64,000 nucleotides of DNA from positions 1,412,176-1,476,175 of the forward strand of contig NC_043742.1 of assembly GCF_004337985.1 (NCBI RefSeq), read 5' to 3'. Below the pieces are notes generated by a model. The model made no database searches and was not told where the DNA came from. It saw only the letters and a program-made list of their open reading frames with translations. Each line of letters begins with the position of its first letter. The stretch's first letter is position 1. A program made the position numbers and the translations under genes. The stretch is from Pyricularia pennisetigena (lineage: Eukaryota; Ascomycota; Sordariomycetes; Magnaporthales; Pyriculariaceae). Positions 56,957-64,000 of the stretch are shown here, one piece after another.

Positions 56957-58265
56957 CGAAATCAGTTTAAATACAATTTTATCGCATGGGATATCGACAA
57001 AAAAAACATTTGCCTCGATATTAACAAAATAAAATTCGGGATCCGATTCGGATTTTAGGCCTTTTCGCATTAGGGATACCAGGATCCAAATGGTGTTTGG
57101 CGATAATAAAACTTTGCTAAGGCATGTTTAATGTTCAGCAACGCTATTAAGCGGTTTATTGGGTTTAATGCGTTTCAATAATTTTGTAAACCACGGTTTT
57201 ATCCTGGACCCGAAAACGACAGAGAAAAGCTGCGGCGTAATAGCCGCTACAGATTAAAACTGTGTATTTGGTGGCATGCTGGGCGAATTGCGAGAAAGAA
57301 CAGCAAAAAAAGACGGGAATAAATCAGGTGCAATTTCGACGTTGAGCATTTTATAGTTTAACTAAACTTGGCTTTGTTAACCTTTTTGAAAATTATACTG
57401 AATGTCCCGCCAAAATAAACCCCTGAGAACCTGTACAACGGTGACATATATCGGCTTTTTCCGACCCCCATACCTCGAGCTCCTGCGCGTAAATTTAACC
57501 AGTCCACGCGAAATTTTCCCTGCTATAGTATGTTATATTACCATTTAACGCTGAAGTGGAATAAATTAAAATGATTTAACAGTTATATAGTTTGGTTTAA
57601 TTTAATTCCCGCAGCTTGTTTTAGTCGAAAAGGGTAAAAAAAAGTTTAAATTGAAATTATAACGGTAACGCCCCATATAATTACACCACCTGTACGGCGT
57701 CCTCGCCTGCAGTTTACTAATAACGTTTGCGTTTAATTGGGTTCGAGCAATTCCAGAGAGAGGCCGGATGTGTTCCCAAATGTTAATTGCCGGTTTCCCC
57801 GAAATTACGTGGCCGTTTTTGGTCCCTGTTTATGGTATTCGGTGGCGCCGCCCTGATTAATTCCATTACGATCCCTTTAACAGCTTTATCGATCACATTT
57901 ATTCTGATTTGTGGTTTGCGTAATTTTGGTAAATATGATAGATTTTTGACTAATATTGTTAATAATTGAAAAAAAGCGTGAATAATAGTAACAAAATGCT
58001 TAAAAAGGTAAAAAGGAAAAGGTAGGTAATATTTAAACGTTTTTGTTCGCGTAAAAATATGAAAAAAAGGAAAAGGGGGTAAAGGGAAGCGGGTATGGGC
58101 GAAATTTTGGAAGTAAATGTCCTAATATAAAGGCTGTTTCCACTGAATCCTGTCCATTGTTCGGCCCCCAAGCGGTATAAAGTTTCGGGAGTCCAGGATG
58201 CTTTCGAAATTGGTCCATGCAATTCTTATATAATAACAACTCTCCCCCCCCCCCCCTAAAAAAAA
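56957..58265. other. No gene identified
   Basis: Includes the second copy of a dispersed repeat (57740-57835) and a run of 13 C at 58244-58256. The minus strand 58272-57959 is open in two frames for about 80 codons each, neither recognised. Confidence 0.35.
57740..57835 (+). repeat. Dispersed repeat (partner 52555-52690)
   Basis: Matching words GAGAGGCCGGATGTGTTCCC and TTTCCCCGAAATTACGTGGC are at the same spacing as in the partner. Confidence 0.6.
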
Positions 58266-58269
58266 CACC

Positions 58270-58725
58270 CAAAAAACAGGGGGGATGGCCATTAGGGGGT
58301 ACCCAACGTTAATATAGCCAAGCCGTTATTAAGCCCACTATTTTTCGAAAATCGCAATTCACGCATGGAATAATATATTACCACGCCTCCAAATAACGGC
58401 AAAATTACCAATTAATCCGGGAAAAGCTTTAAATTTGGATTAAATCGCTTTTATTATGGTGTGGAAAACCCCAAATGGCTTTAAAAAGGCTACGGATTAG
58501 TTGGTTTATTATACCCAGTTAATTGGAAGCAATTTTACCCAACGGCTATTATTTTCCAAGTTTCGAAAAGGTTTTAAATCCAAGGATCTACAACTTATAA
58601 CGGCTTTAGCACGAATAAAAACATTGGTGGCGCGCCCGGCCCATTCCACCAAAATCCTTAAAACTGTAATCTTTAATAAACAAAGTTGTATAAGGATAAA
58701 GGGTGTTGGTACGCCTATATAAAAG
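58270..58725 (+). pseudogene. Fot1/pogo transposase C-terminal fragment (copy 3)
   Basis: The plus strand reads NVNIAKPLLSPLFFENRNS at about 58309-58365, then MVWKTPNGFKKATD and LVYYTQLIGSNFTQRLLFSK then FRKGFKSKDLQL (58456-58590). This lines up with copy 1 (KPLLNPLLLQNRNS, WKTPKNVKKVA, QYIRLIGNNFTxRLLFSKI) and with copy 2. The DDE core upstream is missing: sequence left of 58265, including the poly-C run, is unrelated. Stops occur near 58386 and 58498. Confidence 0.7.
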
Positions 58726-58729
58726 TCGA

Positions 58730-60935
58730 ATTAATAATTCTTAAAAGGTTATAACGTGTAATTTGTTGGTCGAAATTAAAAAGCTAAATCACGTTTTTTG
58801 CGTGGCAAATCAGGTGTAACACTCCCGCACGCATTTGTAATCGGCAATTCAGGCACGCGTTTTACCCTTATCGATAAATACTTTTTTCTATAATTATTTG
58901 TTCTTACTTTTCCATATCGGATTTTAATACCCTTGCGATTCCCTATTAACGCGTTAATATGCGCCGCAAAAAGCTACGCGTAATTAACGTCCGCGCCAAA
59001 CGTCCGTTTAATAAAAAACGTTTGTAATAATCCATAATTGCATCGGTTTATTATATTTGAGGTTGGCGCCCTGAGGATATACCTATAGCAATTTTAATTA
59101 GCCAATTAAATTTCCCCACTGCTGCGCTTATAAAATGCATAGCAAACGTGGCGTTGGTTACGATGGACGTATTAATAAAAGGTAAAAATTCGGGACGAGG
59201 CGTATTTAATCGGCGAAATACTGCACAATTTCGGATTTGGCGCGCCGCAATACAATTATTATTTAATTACGCAAAACGGTGTTGGAGGTGGAATTGGAAC
59301 AATGGCCGCCTGGAATAAAATAAATAAGGATTTCCATTTCCCTTAGGTGTTTTTAAAGGGTACCAGTTAAAATACAGAAGCTGATTTTGGTAGTTCGCGC
59401 TAAAACAGGATTATAACAGGTTATATAATAATGGGTGCGAGGTATATAATAAACTGTAGTGTCGGAATATTATTTATGCGCAATTTTAACTAAGATAATT
59501 ATGGGGTTAAAGGTTTATATATATAGACTTTTGGACCTATAACGGACCTATTCCTGTACTTATTTTGGGATTTAAATCAATTTTATACCTGCAACGTATC
59601 CAGTTGGTTCACCCTCGTTTTTGGCCATGGCCTTTACAAAGTCCAATTAACATGTATTTAAATTCCAAGCCGATATATATCTATATCCTACATTTACCAC
59701 GTAATTGGGCCCATAATAATTACCAAACCAAATAAACATCCAAATTTCGTGCCCGTCTCCTAGCAATACTGCTTTTAATAAATGATAATATTTTTTATTA
59801 TTACTTTAAAGATCCAGTTAAACGCAAACCATTTTAAAATTTGGCTGGTTTCATTAAGCACCCCAAAATATTGCCGCATATCGGGTATTAAAATAAAAAT
59901 AACACCTATTTCGTTGCTTTCCCAGGCTGGAAGTCGCACAGTTTTGTCCGCGAATTCGATTTCCAGGACTATTTATCTAAGCGATCGCGCATTTATTTTT
60001 ACCACGAAAATTTGGGGCTTTTTTTTATCGGAAAAAAAACTGGGCACGCTCCTCGGTTTGGCCTAGGATTTTGGTTATATAAAAAGTATTTTTGCGGAAT
60101 AAAATGGGAAAAATAACTATTTTAATTTATTTTGGTTATCGAATACGGATATAAAAGGATTTTTTTTAAAACGACCGGTCTTTCCAGTCCAAATATCGAT
60201 TAAGCTTTTCGGTATTAATCCAATGGCAGTATTTTATATAATAATGGCCGTTGGACTTAAATCCGGCATCGTCAAAATAGCAGGTAAACGATCCCGCATA
60301 TTGCGCTCGGTAAAATTCCCACGGTGGCCGGGCCTGCAACGTCGTATCCATAACCGTACACAGTTAAGCAATTAACTAAGGTAACATTTTGATAGGTTTT
60401 GGCGATCGATCAATTTGTAAAACCACGTTTTACTGCGTGTAATATTATTGTTAATTATATTAAAAGGGTTTAACGGGAGCCCAAATCCTGGGTCGACGGG
60501 TGCGTAAGCCAACGAAGCAATAGGTTTGGATTGCTTTTAGAATTAATCTAAATACTTCATTTAATTTCGAATATAAAGCCCTGAAGCATGACGGAAAGGT
60601 GATTATATCTCCGCAACCAACTGGCTCGATTCTAATGGATTTTTGGATATTAGTAAATGCTTTTTGGTATTGGAATAACAATAATTAATTGGCGCTTAGC
60701 ATATTAATTGGATTGGAAACTGTGGATGGGTATTTTAATTACATCGAAAAAAAGAAGACTTTATTAATATTGGAGCTATTAATTTGTCCGCCTTTAACCG
60801 TTTACAAATTTGTAATTTTGGAACGTGTTAAAAAACGTGCCAAAAATGTGGCGAATATTCTGCAAATTTGTATATTTGGGCAAAATAAACTGGTTTTTAA
60901 AAAATAATGGACCGAATACCATAAAATAATTTTAA
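58730..60935. other. No gene identified
   Basis: Minus strand 60351-60166 (61 codons: ARPPWEFYRAQYAGSFTCYF then DDAGFKSNGHYYIKYCHW) looks like a genuine protein fragment, perhaps an exon, but is unassigned. Minus 60681-60460 and plus 59782-60066 and 60689-60907 are open without recognised domains. Confidence 0.35.
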
Positions 60936-60939
60936 TAAT

Positions 60940-62028
60940 TTAAAACCTCCCATCCCCACTAATTCCAATATCCAGGCGAACGCCGTCGTTGAATAATATA
61001 CCTAATAATAATTTCCGCAAATTTTCGTAATAATAAAAGGTAAATATTTTAAACTGCTTTTTAATTATACTATTCGCCGTAAATTCGACGTTATCGTTTC
61101 CGGATAATTTGCTAATAAAAACGATATTTTTTATTTTTGGGTTATCGCAATTAACAGCAATATAAACCCAATGGAAAATTATTTTTTTCGAACTGCTCCC
61201 TGGGGTAAAAAACACGCGGAACTCCTTTTTAACCGCCAAAAATATATATTTTTGGTAAAACCAAAATATATTAACGGTATATTTTTTAATGGATACCTGC
61301 CCTCGTTTCCGTTTCGTCGTAATAAAATTTTTCGGTTTATTAATAAATGGAAAATATAATATATAAAACAATTTTTCGTTTCGGATGCGCATATAGGATA
61401 AAATTGCGTTTTATAAACGTTTATATATTATATTTTGTTTTTCCAATAACGGATAAATGCCTGTTCCGAAACAAATTTTAAATCGGAATTGGAATTCCCA
61501 TTTTATAGCGGTTTTTGCGATAATGTCCAAAATTTTAATTAATTCCATTTTCCCCTGCTCCGCCTCCGTTTTTCGTTAATTTGGGTAAAAATTAATATAT
61601 TTTTTATTTTTAAATTGCAATATTTAAACCCAAAACTCCGGTGCCTTTTTGGGGTCGCCGTCGGTCGTGTTAAGGAAAAAAAAGGTGATTTTTGTCGAAT
61701 CGTCGCCAGGGAAATCGTCAAATATTTTTAAATTCCATTTTCGAATATTAACCGTAAATTCGCTTAATTGGGACAGATATTTTAAATGGAAGGCCGTAAT
61801 TAGTAATTAATAAAACATTATTTGGTTATTCCCTATTTCCTCGTAAAAATTTGGAAACGATTTTAGTGTTTTAAATCCCGGAAACCATACCGATTTCGAG
61901 ATTTTTTCCCCCAGGAGGTTAACCTGTATATATAGGTGCGGCGCATTATCGAGTTTGAATTTGAAGTTTTTAGGACGAAGATAAACAACTAGATGGTGAG
62001 TTTGGTGTTTATAAAAAGGTAGAGGCAC
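60940..62028 (-). pseudogene. Unknown protein, 363-codon single-frame relic
   Basis: The whole stretch is one minus-strand frame with about four stops (near 61809, 61623, 61575, 61407) and an uninterrupted 150-codon C-terminal part ending LFNDGVRLDIGISGDGRF at 60940. It contains VVYLRPKNFKFKLDNAPHLY then IQVNLLGEKISKSVWFPGFK, IRKWNLKIFDDFPGDDSTKI, a basic stretch TTKRKRGQVSIKK, and FHWVYIAVNCDNPKIKNIVF. Codon context and even spacing of stops fit RIP of a once intact gene. I do not recognise the family. The start is not identified. Confidence 0.6.
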
Positions 62029-62070
62029 TTTTTAAGGTGAAGGCGCTTTTTTAAGTTAAAGCGCTTTTTT
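62016..62070. repeat. Degenerate tandem repeat, 18-19 bp unit
   Basis: About three units of the type AAGGYGAAGGCGCTTTTTT: AGGCACTTTTTAAGGTGA, AGGCGCTTTTTTAAGTTA, AAGCGCTTTTTTGCAGCT. Confidence 0.55.
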
Positions 62071-62214
62071 GCAGCTTTGGATGTGCCTTTTGAAATTGGA
62101 CTGGCCTTTTTGTCGCTTGCGGAAGGGTCGTTTAAAAAGGGATAAAAAAGGACTATTTCTAACATTTTGGCTGGGTTTAGCTTTTTTAGTAGGGATAAAG
62201 TCGAAAAAACAGGC

Positions 62215-62318
62215 GAAAAAGGGAAAAAAGGAAAAAAGGAAAAAAGGAAAAAAGGAAAAAAGGAAAAAGGGAGAAAAAGAGAAAAGGAAAAAGGGAAAAA
62301 GGGAGAAAAGGGAAGGGG
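62215..62318 (+). repeat. Purine-rich simple repeat (GGAAAAAA)n
   Basis: About 100 bp of almost pure A/G, mainly GGAAAAAA units shading into GGGAAAAA and GGGAGAAAAG. Confidence 0.9.
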
Positions 62319-63049
62319 TTAGGTATAATTATCGATTTAAAATATGCAGCTTATTTTGGTTACTAAACTAATTTGGCCAGGATACGCGCTATACCATATA
62401 TTTTGGAAATCCAAGGTATTATACCATTATATAATCGTTATTTTAAATTGCTTTACTAGTAAATATATATACGCATAATAAAAAATGTTTTACTAATTAA
62501 AATGCCCCAGCAATTCAATTTTACGAAAACGCAAAAAACCACCAAATTTATGCTGTCGTGCAAATATATGCTGCATACCGTATGGTTGCAAACCATAAAC
62601 AGTTAAACCTTCGCGTATAACTTTAATTAAAGCTTTATATATCCAATATACCTAAAATTTTGCTATATAGGGGTATAAAAGGTTAATTTTTGGTAATTGC
62701 ATGGAATGTAATATAATGGGGTACTAACCGCAAAATAATTACAGGTATTGCAAAAGATATACTGCAATTATTTGGGGTATTAACGCAAAGTATTATTATT
62801 ACCGAACTTTAATTTCCCGCAAACTCCGAAACGCAGTAAAGGTAAATTTAGTATTAATAAAGAATAGGGTAAAGGAAAAAAAATATATTGCATTTTTTTA
62901 TTATAGTTCTTCCATAGCCGCAATTTCCACCCGGAACAGGCCCACAGCGCCAAATACGTATTATTTTTATTGGTTAATGCAGGTTGTTAAAACCACATTT
63001 ATATTACGTCGAACCAGCCACATTTGGAAGGAGCATTTAAAAGCGTAAA
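62319..63049. other. No gene seen
   Basis: AT-rich, no recognised feature on either strand. Confidence 0.35.
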
Positions 63050-63235
63050 CCCTTATTTTGGGGAATATGTCAGCGACCCAAAATTTATCACCCGCTCACC
63101 AGTAGGCATATAAAGTTGCATAATAATTTCGTATTAAATGCAGGTTTTTAGTTTTGCGATTAAGGTGAATAAAAAGCGGTTCCAAATAATATAACAGGTA
63201 AACGACGCGTTAAAGCTTTAACCATACCAACGTTA
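63050..63235 (+). repeat. Dispersed repeat, copy 2 (BCS1-like gene segment; partner 4890-5075)
   Basis: Direct copy of the segment upstream of the AAA core at 5.2 kb. The AAA core itself is not present downstream here, so this is either a truncated second BCS1-like gene or a shared domain-sized duplication. Confidence 0.7.
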
Positions 63236-63250
63236 CATGTTCGTACATTT

Positions 63251-63589
63251 ATGTATTTTGGTTACCACCAGTTGGGCTTAAAGGCACATAGGATAAACCG
63301 CATTTTATCTCAGCCTTACCCCGGCCGGTCGATTTTTGGCTATAATAACGAAGTTTTGGTCATCCTTATCCTTATTTTAATTTATCTCCTCATCGTTTTT
63401 ATCTTTATAAACGTTTGCGCGACGTTTCTCCAAATGTTTTTCTTTAAATGGCAAATCCCATTTGTAAAAATGTTTTATAATATTATATACCGCGTTCGCC
63501 CCCGATTCGGCCTCGGGAAACCGAATAAAGTAATTGTCACGTCTTATTTTAAGTGGTTTAAAGGGGTTGTCCGGAGGAGGCCTAGTTAA
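63251..63589 (+). CDS. Unknown 112-codon open frame with a membrane segment
   Basis: Uninterrupted from the ATG at 63251 to a TAG at 63587. A strongly hydrophobic stretch lies at residues 34-55 (VLVILILILIYLLIVFIFIN), followed by an aromatic and basic C-terminus (GVVRRRPS). It begins 15 bp after the copy-2 repeat and might be part of the same locus: BCS1-like proteins have one N-terminal membrane helix, but in BCS1 the helix precedes the repeated part. May be a chance frame. Confidence 0.3.
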   Translation: MYFGYHQLGLKAHRINRILSQPYPGRSIFGYNNEVLVILILILIYLLIVFIFINVCATFLQMFFFKWQIPFVKMFYNIIYRVRPRFGLGKPNKVIVTSYFKWFKGVVRRRPS

Positions 63590-64000
63590 GCACAGGAACT
63601 AATATGTAACAACTAAATCAATTGGACAGGATATAAAAAATTGAAAAACTTTTTATCTCCAGAGTTGTGAATAGGTTATTAATTTTAAAGTGACAAAGGT
63701 TGATACGCTTGGGTGACCGCGCTTTTTTAAACACCGTGCTTTGGGTTAAATATAATTGTTAAAATAATTCTGTTCCCTCCTTATTTTGTTCCTTTCCAAA
63801 ATTTGGGAGAAATTATTAATTAATTTTGGACCGGAACAGTACCAAATTAGTAATAATTATTTTACCAATTTATTTGGGGTGAAATTTAGTGCTTAACCCA
63901 TTTACAAAAAAGGGGCCCTAATGGTCCGTTGTCAAAATGTAACCCAGATTTGCTATTACAGGACCATTTTGGATAAAAACGGAGCAAATATGCGAAATTT
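63590..64000. other. No gene seen
   Basis: No feature recognised in the last 410 bases. Confidence 0.35.

Noticed and set aside
58244..58256. Run of 13 C as a telomere-like or regulatory tract
   Set aside because: It is a single homopolymer with no telomeric unit around it. It may simply be slippage or an assembly artefact.
58278..58318. Sequence CAGGGGGG...GGGGGTACCCAACGTTA looks like the right end of the pogo element at 35.9 kb
   Set aside because: It reads in frame into the transposase C-terminal fragment that follows (NVNIAKPLLSP), which aligns with the coding sequence of copies 1 and 2. The likeness to the TIR is therefore probably coincidence.
1..64000. CRISPR arrays, bacterial operons, rRNA or tRNA genes
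   Set aside because: No regularly spaced repeats, ribosome-binding sites with tightly packed genes, or tRNA/rRNA core motifs were seen. Introns, TE types and RIP pattern point to a fungal nuclear genome.

Overview
The window looks like an AT-rich, gene-poor block from a filamentous ascomycete (Pezizomycotina). The grounds are a nested Ty3-type chromodomain LTR retrotransposon, a Tad1-like LINE, several Fot1/pogo-type DNA transposons, short introns of fungal form (GT...AG, 65-67 nt), and fungal-type gene relics (MFS transporter, BCS1-like AAA ATPase, BTB protein, a P-loop/HAD/phosphoribosyltransferase fusion, an Ulp1-like peptidase). Nearly every recognisable gene is broken by in-frame stops while its reading frame is kept over 1-2.6 kb. 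This is the signature of repeat-induced point mutation (RIP, C-to-T and G-to-A transitions) rather than ordinary decay. I cannot name the species. I saw no rRNA, tRNA or CRISPR. Layout from left to right: 1-2.6 kb degraded DNA; 2.6-4.2 kb MFS transporter pseudogene (+); 4.7-5.75 kb BCS1-like AAA ATPase pseudogene (+), part of which is repeated at 63.1 kb; 7.1-8.4 kb Fot1/pogo transposase pseudogene (-); 10.2-18 kb mostly unassigned, with a small terminal-inverted-repeat element (11.1-11.85 kb) and a dispersed repeat (14.6 kb, second copy at 36.2 kb); 18.2-20.3 kb P-loop kinase/HAD/PRTase fusion pseudogene (+); 21.4-22.3 kb BTB-domain pseudogene (-) with a recognisable intron. The core of the window is a transposon nest at 24.85-36 kb. 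A Tad1-like LINE (-) is split by a 7,220-bp chromovirus (25190-32409), which has 452-bp LTRs, 5-bp AAATG target duplications and gag/pol on the minus strand. A Cys-rich coiled-coil ORF lies antisense to the chromovirus between the chromodomain and its 3' LTR. Next to the LINE's truncated 5' end sits a complete 1,857-bp Fot1/pogo element with 45-bp inverted repeats and TA target sites. To the right, 36.9-39.1 kb is a long single-frame relic of an unknown protein (+). 42.4-44.4 kb holds further unknown relics. 44.8-47.4 kb is an Ulp1/SENP-like cysteine peptidase pseudogene (+), followed 60 bp later by a two-exon gene of unknown function (47.47-48.9 kb) that is the least damaged cellular-looking gene here. 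From 49 to 64 kb there are small fragments, dispersed repeats, a third Fot1/pogo C-terminal fragment (58.3-58.7 kb), a long single-frame unknown relic on the minus strand (60.9-62.0 kb) and a purine-rich simple repeat. How the parts relate: there is no working pathway. The coherent story is genome defence. By hand alignment the two LTRs of the chromovirus differ at about 41 of 452 positions, all transitions, almost all where the original C would have been followed by A or T; CpG and CpC are spared. The same G-to-A chemistry has turned several catalytic aspartates into asparagine (HAD nucleophile, Ulp1 Asp, retroviral-type protease, LINE reverse transcriptase). Coordinates of pseudogene ends are approximate unless a sequence landmark is stated.
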